From CBDCCV01 sp965215025 (GTDB lineage: Bacteria; Bacteroidota; Rhodothermia; Rhodothermales; Salinibacteraceae), in assembly GCA_965215025.1 (NCBI GenBank), contig CBDCCV010000001.1, positions 1,984,001 to 2,048,000 of the forward strand: DNA of 64,000 nucleotides, in the 5' to 3' direction. Numbering within the stretch: position 1 is the stretch's first letter; the number at the start of each line of letters is the position of its first letter. Both the position numbers and the translations under genes were made by a program. This document shows positions 53,168-61,104 of the stretch, in pieces. A model generated the notes under the pieces. It was not told where the DNA came from. It did not search any database and saw only the letters and a list, made by a program, of their open reading frames with translations.

Positions 53168-53863
53168 ATGATGGACGATTTCTCCATCACCGACGAGCGC
53201 TTGGCCGAGGCGCTTAAGGGGCTGCGCCGCGTCAACGCCTGGCTGGGCGGGCACGCCGCATTGCGCACGGCGCTCCGGCCTCTCTTCCGCGAGGCGCGAA
53301 GGGAGAAGCGTTCGCTCCGCCTGCTCGACCTCGGCACCGGCGGCGCCGACGCACCCGAGCACCTCGTGCGCTGGGGCGCGCGGCAAGGCGTGCGGGTAGA
53401 AGTCGTGGGCGTGGACGCCAACCCGGTCACGGTGGACTACGCTCGGCAAGCGCTGGGCCGGCGCCTGGAGCCGCGCCTGCGCCGGCGCATCCGCATCGAG
53501 ACGGCCGACGCGCTCGCGCTTCCCTACGACGACGGCGCGTTCGATGCCGTCCTTGCCTCGCTTTTCCTCCACCACTTCGACGAGGCCGAGGCCGTGACGC
53601 TCCTCAAGGAGATGCAGCGCGTGGGCCGGCGCGGCCTCGTCGTGAACGACCTCCACCGCCATCCGTTGGCGTACTACGGCATCCGCGTGCTTACCACGCT
53701 CGTGCCCACGCCGGAGATGGTCCGTCACGACGCGCCGCTCTCGGTCCGCCGCGGTTTTTGCCGGGCCGAACTCCAAGCGCTGGCCGAGCGGGCCGGCCTG
53801 CCGGAGACGACGACGATCCGCTGGCGCTGGGCCTTCCGCTGGGTTCTTTCCACGTTGCGCTAA
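53168..53863 (+). CDS. Class I SAM-dependent methyltransferase
   Basis: A 231-residue methyltransferase starting at ATG 53168 (CAGGAG just upstream); the earlier part of the frame lacks homology. Motif I is LDLGTGGADAPEHLV, motif II is VVGVDANP, then ADALALPYDDGAFDAVLASL and FLHHFDE. It ends in a hydrophobic, Arg-rich segment. Followed 71 bases later by an FAD oxidoreductase on the same strand. Such a methyltransferase/oxidoreductase pair is often found beside a type III polyketide synthase, which is absent here. Confidence 0.87.
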   Translation: MMDDFSITDERLAEALKGLRRVNAWLGGHAALRTALRPLFREARREKRSLRLLDLGTGGADAPEHLVRWGARQGVRVEVVGVDANPVTVDYARQALGRRLEPRLRRRIRIETADALALPYDDGAFDAVLASLFLHHFDEAEAVTLLKEMQRVGRRGLVVNDLHRHPLAYYGIRVLTTLVPTPEMVRHDAPLSVRRGFCRAELQALAERAGLPETTTIRWRWAFRWVLSTLR

Positions 53864-53934
53864 AGGACGACCGACCGTTGACGACGGACGACCGTTAGGC
53901 CAGGCCGCCCGCTTTTCGCTCTCAGCCATCCGCT

Positions 53935-55062
53935 ATGCCGCAGCCGACGTACGACGCCATCATCATCGGGGCGGGGCTGGCCGGGTCAAGCGCGGCCGTG
54001 CACCTGGCGCGAAGGGGGCGGTGCGTGCTGCTTCTGGAGAAGCGCCGCCTGCCGGCCTCGAAGCTCTGCGGCGAGTTCCTCTCGCCCGAGGTAACGGCCT
54101 CGTTCGGGAAGCTGGGCGTGCTTGGAGCGGTGTACGCCGCCGGCGCGCACCGCATCACGCGCGCGGTGATGACGGCGCCCGGCGGCGCGCGCTTCATGGG
54201 CCGCCTGCCGGGCACGGCGCTGGGCCTGAGCCGCCTGCGCCTGGACAAGATCCTCTTCGACCGCGCCCGCGAGGCCGGCGCCGAGGCGCGCGACGGCACG
54301 AGCGTGCGCGCCGTGGAGGGGGCGCTGGGCGAGGGCTTCTGTGTGCAGGCGACCGACGGCGAAGCGTTTCACGGGCGCATCATCTTGGGCGCGTACGGGA
54401 AGCGCGGCGTGTTGGACCGCGCGCTGGGGCGTCCGTTTCTGCAGGAGAACAGCGGCCTGGTGGCGTTCAAGGCGCATTACGCGGGCGCCGGGGTGGCCGG
54501 GCGGATCGAGCTGCACGCCTTCCCCGGCGGCTACTGCGGCCTCTCGCACGTCGAAGACGGCCTGGCGAACCTGTGCTGGATCGGGCACGCGCGCCATCTC
54601 AAAGACGCGGGCGGCACGCCTGAGGCCATGCTCGACGCCTCGCTGGCGCAGAACCCGGCCCTCGCCGCGCGCCTCCGGATGATGCGCCGCGTGAGCAGCG
54701 GGTTCGAGGCCATCAGCCAGGTCAGCCTCGCGCCCAAAAGCGCGTTCGAGCAGAGCATCTGCATGATCGGCGACGCGGCGGGGATGATCGCTCCGCTCTG
54801 CGGCGACGGCATGGCCATGGCGCTGCGCTCGGCCGAACTCGCCACCCCTCTCGCTGACGTATATCTCGACGGTCGCATCGGGGCCGAGGCGTTCCGCGCG
54901 GGCTACGCGGCGCGCTGGCAAAAGGCGTTCGCCGTGCGGCTCTGGCTCGGGCGCCGGGTCCACCGCGCCGCCTTCCGCCCCGGCGCGGCGGCGGCCGTGG
55001 TGCGCGCCTTCCGGCTGGCCCCGCCGCTCGGCCGCCTCGTCATGCGCCAAACGCGCGGTTAG
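53935..55062 (+). CDS. FAD-dependent oxidoreductase (geranylgeranyl-reductase-like)
   Basis: A 375-residue flavoprotein. The dinucleotide-binding motif is IIIGAGLAGSSAAVHLARRG, the second FAD contact is GDAAGMIAPLCGDGMAMALR, and KLCGEFLSPE follows the first strand as in the geranylgeranyl reductase and related monooxygenase-like family. The substrate may be a lipid or polyketide. It lies 71 bases downstream of the methyltransferase, forming a likely two-gene operon, and converges with the Sua5 gene. Confidence 0.88.
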   Translation: MPQPTYDAIIIGAGLAGSSAAVHLARRGRCVLLLEKRRLPASKLCGEFLSPEVTASFGKLGVLGAVYAAGAHRITRAVMTAPGGARFMGRLPGTALGLSRLRLDKILFDRAREAGAEARDGTSVRAVEGALGEGFCVQATDGEAFHGRIILGAYGKRGVLDRALGRPFLQENSGLVAFKAHYAGAGVAGRIELHAFPGGYCGLSHVEDGLANLCWIGHARHLKDAGGTPEAMLDASLAQNPALAARLRMMRRVSSGFEAISQVSLAPKSAFEQSICMIGDAAGMIAPLCGDGMAMALRSAELATPLADVYLDGRIGAEAFRAGYAARWQKAFAVRLWLGRRVHRAAFRPGAAAAVVRAFRLAPPLGRLVMRQTRG

Positions 55063-55124
55063 GTGTGGATGTGGAGAGGAGGAGCTTTGATCGTACGTTC
55101 TCCCACACCCCCACTCGCTCACGC

Positions 55125-56075
55125 TCAAGACGCGGCGGCGCGGGTGAGGCGGTCCATGAGCGCGCGGCCGAGGCCCTCGCCCCGCACGCGCTGGCCGTAG
55201 ATGCGCGTGCAGCCCCGACGCTCGGCCTCGCGGAAGAAGTGGAACAGCGCGTGCGCATACGTCTCCACGTCGCCGCAGATGAGCACGTGCCCGAAGGCGC
55301 CTGCGTCCCTCGGCGCGTCGAGGCCGATGTAGGCGTGCGCGGCGCCCGGCGCGGCCTCGCGCGGATCGTCCACGAGGCAGACGGCGGCATCCGGCGCGTA
55401 ATGCCGATGGCGCGTGCCGGGGCTGCGAGCGCTTTCCGGCGCATCGGTGGAGGCGAGGCGCACGGCGGGCCACGCGGTGCGGAGCGCTTTGAGCGTGACG
55501 ACGCCCGCGCGCAGCACCACAGGCGCCGCGCCGGCGGTGCAGTCCACCACGGTGGATTCGAGGCCGGCCGTGGCGCGGCCCGCCCGCAAGATGCAAGAAA
55601 TACGTCCGCCGAGGTCGTCCTCAACGGCGCGCCACGTCGTCGGACTCGGGCGGCCGGAGCGGTTGGCCGAAGGCGCCGCCACCGGCGTCCGGCACTTTTC
55701 GAGAAACGCACGCGCCACCGGATGCTGCGGCATCCGCACGCCCACGGTTTCGAGGCCGGCCGTGACGACGTCCGGCAGCCCTTCAGCGCGCGGGAGGACA
55801 AGCGTGAGCGGGCCGGGGAAAAAGGTCTCGATGAGGGCCTGCGCGGCTTCGGGCACCTCAGCCGCCACGCGCCTGATTTCATCCACGGCGGCGAGGTGGA
55901 CGATGAGCGGGTTGTCCGCCGGGCGCCCCTTCGCCTCGAAGATGGCGCGGACGGCCCTTTCGCTAAACGCATCGGCGCCGAGGCCGTAGACGGTTTCTGT
56001 AGGGAACGCCGCCAGCTCCCCGCGCCGGATGAAGGCGGCGGCTTCTTCAGGCGAAGTGGTGAGCGTGGTGCGCAC
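55125..56075 (-). CDS. L-threonylcarbamoyladenylate synthase (Sua5)
   Basis: A 316-residue enzyme that makes threonylcarbamoyl-AMP for the t6A modification at position 37 of tRNAs. YrdC domain: FPTETVYGLGADAF, KGRPADNPLIVHLA, FPGPLTLVLPR and APSANRSGRPSPT. The C-terminal Sua5 domain (about 200-316) includes SPGTRHRHYAPDA. GTG at 56073-56075 is preferred: it begins the conserved part and follows the Doc stop by 13 bases, whereas the ATG at 56132 would overlap doc. Confidence 0.93.
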   Translation of the reverse strand: MRTTLTTSPEEAAAFIRRGELAAFPTETVYGLGADAFSERAVRAIFEAKGRPADNPLIVHLAAVDEIRRVAAEVPEAAQALIETFFPGPLTLVLPRAEGLPDVVTAGLETVGVRMPQHPVARAFLEKCRTPVAAPSANRSGRPSPTTWRAVEDDLGGRISCILRAGRATAGLESTVVDCTAGAAPVVLRAGVVTLKALRTAWPAVRLASTDAPESARSPGTRHRHYAPDAAVCLVDDPREAAPGAAHAYIGLDAPRDAGAFGHVLICGDVETYAHALFHFFREAERRGCTRIYGQRVRGEGLGRALMDRLTRAAAS

Positions 56076-56088
56076 GGTGAGTGGGGTG

Positions 56089-56490
56089 TTAGCGCCGGCG
56101 CGTGCTTGCTTCGATCCATCCAGCAAGCTCATCAGCGTTCATCTCGCTCGATGCCACCGCGCGCATGACGATAACGGCGTCCTGCCCATCTGGCTCGAAC
56201 ACGTAGCCGTTGAGGTAAAGAAAGGCATCGATGGCATAAAACGCGATGCGCTTGTTGCCGTCCACGAAGGGGTGGTTCTTCGCCAACCCCACACCGTAGA
56301 GCGCCGCCAGGCGAAACGGGCTGGGCGGCTCCTCGGCGTACGCGGCGGCGTTGCGTGGGCGGGCCAGGGCGCTTTCGAGCAAGCCCGCATCGCGGAGTCC
56401 GGCCGAGCCGCCGAATTCCGCGATGACCTCTCCATGCGCGCGCCGAACGAAGTCGGCCGGGAGCCAACGAAACGCTTTGCTCGAGGTCAC
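56089..56490 (-). CDS. Doc/Fic-family toxin
   Basis: A 133-residue death-on-curing protein. The Fic motif is HPFVDGNKRIAFYAIDAFL, with GLRDAGLLESALARP in the family position upstream. Doc-type Fic proteins modify a translation factor by phosphorylation; others transfer AMP. Its start overlaps the stop of the AbrB-type antitoxin gene, giving antitoxin-first order. The three genes AbrB, Doc and Sua5 are tightly spaced and may form one transcript. Confidence 0.93.
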   Translation of the reverse strand: MTSSKAFRWLPADFVRRAHGEVIAEFGGSAGLRDAGLLESALARPRNAAAYAEEPPSPFRLAALYGVGLAKNHPFVDGNKRIAFYAIDAFLYLNGYVFEPDGQDAVIVMRAVASSEMNADELAGWIEASTRRR

Positions 56491-56714
56491 TTGGCCAGCT
56501 CCCGGAACGTGTCCCGATACTTCTTCATGAAGTCGCGTCCGTGCTCGATGGCCTCGGCAAACTCCGGGTCGTAGGGCGTGAGCACGACGCCATCAGGGTG
56601 ATCGGTGACGAAGAGCGCGTCGCCTTCCTCGACGTTCATCTTCGAGGCCAGCGCTTTGGGGAGGATCATCCCGAGGGAGTTTCCGATCTTGCGGATCTTG
56701 AGCGTTTCGGACAT
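56487..56714 (-). CDS. AbrB/MazE-type antitoxin
   Basis: A 75-residue protein with a SpoVT/AbrB swapped-hairpin domain (LKIRKIGNSLGMILPKALAS, then VEEGDALFVTDH) and a helical tail (FAEAIEHGRDFMKKYRDTFR) likely to bind the toxin. It overlaps the Doc start by four bases. The usual Phd antitoxin for Doc is replaced here by an AbrB-type protein, a known alternative pairing. Confidence 0.9.
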   Translation of the reverse strand: MSETLKIRKIGNSLGMILPKALASKMNVEEGDALFVTDHPDGVVLTPYDPEFAEAIEHGRDFMKKYRDTFRELAK

Positions 56715-56829
56715 GGCGGAAGCGGAAGCAGGTTTAACATCAGTTGAAACAGAGGCGCGCTCTTGCGACCCCGAAGGCGTGCGGAGGTTTCGTTCCGCGC
56801 CGAAAACGACTCATCAGCAAAAGGAAAGT

Positions 56830-57768
56830 ATGACAGAGCATACCGCATCCAACCGTCCGATCCAAAGCGGCGCCACCGCAGCGCCCGAGGTAGAAAGCGA
56901 CGCGGCGCTGCTCGTCCACGGCGGCGCGTGGGACATCCCCGACGAGGCGCTGCCGGATCACCGCGAGGGGCTGCGGCAGGCCGTCGCGCGCGGGCGAGCG
57001 CTGCTCGAAAAAGGCGCGCCGGCGCTGGAGGCCGCCTGCGAGGCGGTGGCAGCGCTGGAGGCGCACGGCGCCTTTGACGCCGGCTGCGGCGCCATGCTCA
57101 ACCAGGACGGCGAGGCGGAGCTGGATGCCGGCTGCATGGACGGAAGCACGCTCGGCTACGGCGCGGTGATGGGCGTGCGGCGCGTGCGGCAGCCCATCCG
57201 CGTGGCGCGGCGGCTTGTGGAGCGCGGGCGCGGACAGGTGCGCCTCCTCTGCGCCGAGGGGGCCGAGCGCTTTGCCGAGGCGGAAGGCTTCGCGCTCGTC
57301 GAGAACGAGGCGCTGATCTGCGGGCGCGAGTGGGCGCGTTACGAAAAACTCCGCCGCGAGGCCGAGGCGTTTCATCCGAGCGAGGCGTTCCTACCGGGGC
57401 GCGCCTGGGAGGCCGGCGGGCCGCTCGGCGACACGGTGGGCCGCGTGGGCGACTCGCCGTTGCCCGGCGCCGGCTTCTACGCCAACGCGGGCGGCGCCGC
57501 GAGCGCCACGGGCTGGGGCGAGGCCATCGCCGCCGTGCTGCTCGCAGGTCGCGCCGTGGACCGCCTCGCCGCCGGCCACGCGCCCCTCCACGCCGCCACG
57601 TCCGGTCTGGCCGCCATGCGCGCCGAGGTCCGCGACCCGCACGGCCAGGGCGCTACCGGCGGCCTCCTCGTAATGGACCGCCACGGGCGCGGCGCGTGGG
57701 CCTTCACCACCCCGCGCATGGCCCGCGCCGGCTGGCACGCGGGCGCCGACGTCTGGGTCGCGGTGTGA
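56830..57768 (+). CDS. Isoaspartyl peptidase/L-asparaginase with a deletion in the catalytic core
   Basis: A 312-residue Ntn-hydrolase-family protein starting at ATG 56830 after AAGGAAAG. Family segments are clear: LLVHGGAWDIPDEAL, GCGAMLNQDGEAELDAGCMD, RRVRQPIRVARRLVE, RVGDSPLPGAGFYANAGG and ATGWGEAIAAVLLA. The active region should read GDTVGAVA then about 20 residues including the conserved TSTGG, then GRVGDSP. Here GDTVG (Thr202, the nucleophile) is followed directly by RVGDSP, so about 25 residues are missing, in frame, at 57441. Processing and activity are probably lost. It is divergent from the toxin-antitoxin genes. Confidence 0.88.
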   Translation: MTEHTASNRPIQSGATAAPEVESDAALLVHGGAWDIPDEALPDHREGLRQAVARGRALLEKGAPALEAACEAVAALEAHGAFDAGCGAMLNQDGEAELDAGCMDGSTLGYGAVMGVRRVRQPIRVARRLVERGRGQVRLLCAEGAERFAEAEGFALVENEALICGREWARYEKLRREAEAFHPSEAFLPGRAWEAGGPLGDTVGRVGDSPLPGAGFYANAGGAASATGWGEAIAAVLLAGRAVDRLAAGHAPLHAATSGLAAMRAEVRDPHGQGATGGLLVMDRHGRGAWAFTTPRMARAGWHAGADVWVAV

Positions 57769-57807
57769 GCCTCAGCGACGACCGACGGACGACGGCAGAC
57801 GACACGC

Positions 57808-58872
57808 TCACGCGCTGGTGGCATCGTCGCCTGCGAGACCGTCTTCCAGAAAACCGTCGAGGAGCGGGAAGAAAAGGTCCGGGTCTTCCCAGTGCGGCAT
57901 GAGGCCGGAGGGGAGCGCCGCCAGCGTGATGTGCGCGGCGTTGCGCGCGGCGACAGCCTCGGCGCGGTCGAAGCGCTGGATGGTCGAGGAGGCGTCCTCC
58001 GGAAGGACGAAGCACGTGGGCACGCGGAGGGCGGCGTAGGCGCGGCGCGCCTGGGCGTAGGTGAAAAGCGCACCTTGCACGAAGTAACGCGGCGCGCGCG
58101 CGGCGCCCTGCACCTGCGTCGTGGCGCAGGCGTGGTCCACGAGCGCGTGCGGGAGCTTGCCGCCGTCGAGGAAGATCTGCTTCCGGTAGAAGCGCGCGAG
58201 CGTCCGGCGCCGCGTGAGACGGGCGAAGAACCGCCCGAACAGCCCCGTGCGCGCGGCCAGGTCCACGCCCCAGCGCTGAAAAAGGGAGCCTTCCTCATCG
58301 CTGTTGAGCGCGGTGGGCGCGATGCCTAAAAAGCGGCGCACGTGCCGAGGCTCCTGCACGGCCACCTCAGCCGCGTACTCGCAGCCGAGCGAGAGCGCCA
58401 CCACATCCGCCGGCCCGCCGACGACGTCGTCTAAAAAACGCTGGAGCTGCCGCACGTACAGCGCGGGCGTGTAGCGGAGGTCCGGGCGTTCCGAGCCGCC
58501 GAAGCCGAGCCAGTCCATCGCGTAGAGCGGCCGGCGCGCCGTGGCGGCGAGGTGTTGAAAAACGGGCTGCATCTCAAAGCTCGACGCGGCGGCGTTCAGG
58601 CTGTGCAGGAGCACGACGGGCGTGCCCGCGCCGGGGCGGTGGTAGTAGCACGCCTCGCCTCCGGGGAGTTGGAGCGTGCCGGTCTCCGCACCGGAAAGCG
58701 CCACGGGGCCGCGCCGGGGAAGCGCCACTCGCTGGCGGCGGAACGCGGCCTCGGCCGCTGCCAGCGCGCCTGCCGGGGCGATGCCGCCCAGCGCGAGCGC
58801 CACGGCCGTGGCAGAAGGCCCGTCTACACGTGCGGCAGAGTCAGCAGTGGGGACGGAAGGGGAACGCGCCAC
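57808..58872 (-). CDS. Alpha/beta hydrolase
   Basis: A 354-residue hydrolase. VVLLHSLNAAASSFEM forms the oxyanion region, MDWLGFGGSERP is the conserved strand-4 loop, the nucleophile Ser is in VVALSLGCEYAAE, and the catalytic His is in SGLMPHWEDPDLF. The first 60 residues are Ala/Pro-rich and may be a linker or anchor. Substrate unknown. It converges with the isoaspartyl peptidase gene. Confidence 0.85.
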   Translation of the reverse strand: MARSPSVPTADSAARVDGPSATAVALALGGIAPAGALAAAEAAFRRQRVALPRRGPVALSGAETGTLQLPGGEACYYHRPGAGTPVVLLHSLNAAASSFEMQPVFQHLAATARRPLYAMDWLGFGGSERPDLRYTPALYVRQLQRFLDDVVGGPADVVALSLGCEYAAEVAVQEPRHVRRFLGIAPTALNSDEEGSLFQRWGVDLAARTGLFGRFFARLTRRRTLARFYRKQIFLDGGKLPHALVDHACATTQVQGAARAPRYFVQGALFTYAQARRAYAALRVPTCFVLPEDASSTIQRFDRAEAVAARNAAHITLAALPSGLMPHWEDPDLFFPLLDGFLEDGLAGDDATSA

Positions 58873-58949
58873 GGGCAGGGGGATTGGTAACAGGTGAGGA
58901 CAAGAAAAGCGCCTCTCCTACGCCGCCTGCCATCCGCAGGTTTGCGCCT

Positions 58950-58978
58950 TTGCGAGCAGCAGCGCGATGCCGTATATT
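58950..58978 (+). promoter_or_regulatory. Candidate promoter of the tRNA-Arg gene
   Basis: TTGCGA (58950-58955) and TATATT (58973-58978) are 17 bases apart, about 45 bases upstream of the tRNA. Inferred from spacing and match only. Confidence 0.6.
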
Positions 58979-59022
58979 CGCCGTGCGCAACCGTGCGGCA
59001 GGCATATGCTGCACAGAAACCC

Positions 59023-59096
59023 GCCCTCGTAGCTCAGTTGGATAGAGCAGAGCACTCCTAACGCTCAGGCCGCAGGTTCGAATCCTGCCGAGGGTA
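59023..59096 (+). tRNA. tRNA-Arg (anticodon CCU)
   Basis: A 74-base cloverleaf. Acceptor arm GCCCTCG pairs with CGAGGGT (one G-U), discriminator A at 59096, D-arm containing AGCTCAGTTGG, anticodon loop CTCCTAA with anticodon CCT at its centre, and T-arm with GGTTCGAATCC. CCA is not encoded. It reads AGG codons for arginine. The anticodon stem has one mismatch next to the loop. Confidence 0.95.
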
Positions 59097-59402
59097 CCGT
59101 AAAAAGGCTTCCCAAGTCCTGAGAGGCTGCTTTTAGCCTACCTGTTAAGTCAGCATGTAAGCCGGGCCTCGCCTCGTTTTTCGGGGCGGTGCGTCTTTCA
59201 GAAAGGGCGCGTCTTCCAGAAAGAACGCCGCCTGGTCTCGTGCAGCGCCTTTCTGTGCGCAAGTGCCACCCGCGGAAAGGCGTAGCGGTCGAGGACGCAC
59301 GCGCCGCCGCGCCGTCTTCTGCAAGCGCGCGCCTCGTCTCCCATAGCGTGACCGCCCGCCCGCCGTCCGTCTTCTACTAACGCGCCCCTCTCCAGCGCAA
59401 CC
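59097..59402. other. Region after the tRNA, no gene seen
   Basis: This 306-base stretch contains a weak hairpin AGGCT...AGCCT just after the tRNA and a degenerate direct repeat, TGCGTCTTTCAGAAAGGG and CGCGTCTTCCAGAAAGAA (about 59189-59224). I looked for a duplicate of the tRNA 3' end that would mark an integrated element and saw none. Confidence 0.5.
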
Positions 59403-59972
59403 ATGACCGATGACGAAGCTCACGGCGGCGCGGCGTGCGAGGACGCCTTTGTAGCGCTGGGCGCGAACGTCGGCGACCGCTTAGGGCAGCTTCGGGAGGC
59501 GGCGCGCCGGCTCGGTGCCCATGCGCAGATTGACGTCGAGGCCGCCTCGCCCGTGTACGAGAGCGCCGCGCACACGCTCCGGCCCGAGGACGAGGCGCCG
59601 CCCTTCCTCAACGCCGTCGTGCGCCTAAGGACGCCGCTCGCGCCCGAGGCCCTGCTCTCGGCGTGCCAGGAGATCGAGGAGACCGCCGGGCGCGACCGCA
59701 CGGCCCACCGCTGGGCGCCGCGCCCGCTCGACCTGGACCTGCTCGTGTGCGGGGCGGAGACGCGCGCCACGGAGCGCCTCACGCTTCCGCATCCGCGCCT
59801 GGGCGCGCGGCGCTTCGTCCTGCGCCCGCTCTGCGACCTCGCGCCGAACCTGCACGTGCCGCTCCCGTTCGATGCTACAGTCTCGGCGCTGCTCCGGCGC
59901 TGCCTGGACGATGCCGCGCTCCGCCGCACCCCGCACCGCCTCGATGCCGCCCCGCCCCGCCGCCGCGCATGA
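59403..59972 (+). CDS. folK: HPPK, 2-amino-4-hydroxy-6-hydroxymethyldihydropteridine pyrophosphokinase
   Basis: A 189-residue enzyme that transfers pyrophosphate from ATP to the pterin in folate synthesis. AFVALGANVGDRLGQL, ASPVYESAA, FLNAVVRLRT, and the signature RDRTAHRWAPRPLDLDLL with HPRLGARRFVLRPL are all present. The stop overlaps the next start (ATGA), so it is coupled to the deoxynucleoside kinase gene. Confidence 0.94.
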   Translation: MTDDEAHGGAACEDAFVALGANVGDRLGQLREAARRLGAHAQIDVEAASPVYESAAHTLRPEDEAPPFLNAVVRLRTPLAPEALLSACQEIEETAGRDRTAHRWAPRPLDLDLLVCGAETRATERLTLPHPRLGARRFVLRPLCDLAPNLHVPLPFDATVSALLRRCLDDAALRRTPHRLDAAPPRRRA

Positions 59973-60667
59973 GCACGCCCTCTCCCGAGCCGCACCGCCA
60001 AGCGCCCCCCGTGCGGCTGCGCGAGAGCCTGCGCTACCTCGTCATCGAAGGCGTCATCGGCGCGGGGAAGACGACGCTGGCGCGCCTTTTGGCTGGGCGC
60101 CTCGGCGGGCGCCTCGTCCTCGAGGAGTTCGAGCAGAACCCGTTCCTGGAGCGCTTTTACCAAGACCGCCAGCGGTGGGCCTTCCCCACGCAGCTCGCCT
60201 TTTTGGCCAGCCGCTTCCGCCAGCAGAAGAGCCTCGCCGGGCGCGACCTTTTCCGCCAGCTCACCGTCAGTGACTACGCTTTCGACAAGGACCGCATCTT
60301 CGCCCATCACAACCTCAAGGGCGACGAGCTGCGCCTCTACGAGACGCTCTACGCGCTCATGGAGCCGAACACGCCCACGCCCGACCTCGTGGTCTACCTC
60401 CAGAGCGCGCCCGCGCGCCTAATGCAGAACATCCGCCAGCGCGGCCGTTCCTTCGAGGCCGACATGGACCCCGCCTACATCGAGGCGCTCCACGAGGCTT
60501 ACAACTACTACTTCTTCCGCTACACCAAAAGCCCGCTGCTCATCGTGCGCGCCGAGGCCATCGACTTCGTCAAAAATCCCCGTGACCTCGACGAGTTGCT
60601 GCGCCAGATTGCCACAGTCGAGCACCCCGGCACGACGTACTTCAGTCCCGTACGCGCGGCCGAGTGA
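59969..60667 (+). CDS. Deoxynucleoside kinase
   Basis: A 232-residue kinase starting at ATG 59969, overlapping folK by four bases. P-loop GVIGAGKTTLARLLAG, then LEEFEQNPFLERFYQDRQRW with the catalytic Glu, the DRIFAHHNL region, and the lid NIRQRGRSFEADMDP. The family phosphorylates deoxyadenosine, deoxyguanosine or related nucleosides. The frame extends far upstream only as an out-of-frame reading within folK. Confidence 0.92.
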   Translation: MSTPSPEPHRQAPPVRLRESLRYLVIEGVIGAGKTTLARLLAGRLGGRLVLEEFEQNPFLERFYQDRQRWAFPTQLAFLASRFRQQKSLAGRDLFRQLTVSDYAFDKDRIFAHHNLKGDELRLYETLYALMEPNTPTPDLVVYLQSAPARLMQNIRQRGRSFEADMDPAYIEALHEAYNYYFFRYTKSPLLIVRAEAIDFVKNPRDLDELLRQIATVEHPGTTYFSPVRAAE

Positions 60668-60785
60668 GGCCGCAGCCCGGCAGCAGAATGGGACGAAGTT
60701 TGCACTACTTAAAGATGCACCGCCGCCTGCCGTTTTTGCAGATGCGCCGCCCGCCGAGCCGCCTTCAACACGCGACGCGCCCCTT

Positions 60786-60983
60786 ATGCTGAAGCTTCTC
60801 GTTTTCATCGTTGTCATGTACTACGTCCTCAAGGTGTCCGCGCGCCTTCTGAGGACGATCCGCCTGGACGGAAACGGCCCGGCCCGCCGCCACGCCCCCG
60901 CCGCCGGGCGCGCGCTCGGCGCACGGCCGGAGCCGCCGCCCGCCGGAGCAGCCGCGCCCCCGCGCCACGCGCCACGCGCCTAA
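60786..60983 (+). CDS. Small membrane protein (DUF4834-like), C-terminus possibly frameshifted
   Basis: A 65-residue protein starting at ATG 60786. One hydrophobic segment (MLKLLVFIVVMYYVLKVSAR) is followed by a Pro/Arg/Ala-rich tail, as in short Bacteroidetes DUF4834-type proteins. The stop at 60981 lies right after a 7-bp tandem repeat CGCGCCA (60961-60980). In the +1 frame the sequence continues as KEDVEDAVWEDL to a stop at 61018-61020, an acidic ending that looks like the natural C-terminus. A repeat-number change may have shifted the frame. Confidence 0.6.
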   Translation: MLKLLVFIVVMYYVLKVSARLLRTIRLDGNGPARRHAPAAGRALGARPEPPPAGAAAPPRHAPRA

Positions 60984-61104
60984 GGAGGACGTCGAGGACG
61001 CCGTCTGGGAAGACCTTTGAGGATAGGAGAAAGGGTGAGCGTCCGGCGCGTCCAAGCCGCCGCCCCACATTCTCGCTCTTTCTCAGATTCCCCTCAACCG
61101 CGCG

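Noticed and set aside
59097..59402. Integrated element at the tRNA-Arg gene
   Set aside because: No repeat of the tRNA 3' end and no integrase next to it; folK follows within about 300 bases.
59145..59423. Basic low-complexity frame on the minus strand after the tRNA
   Set aside because: Arg-rich repeat translation with no homology and overlap with folK.
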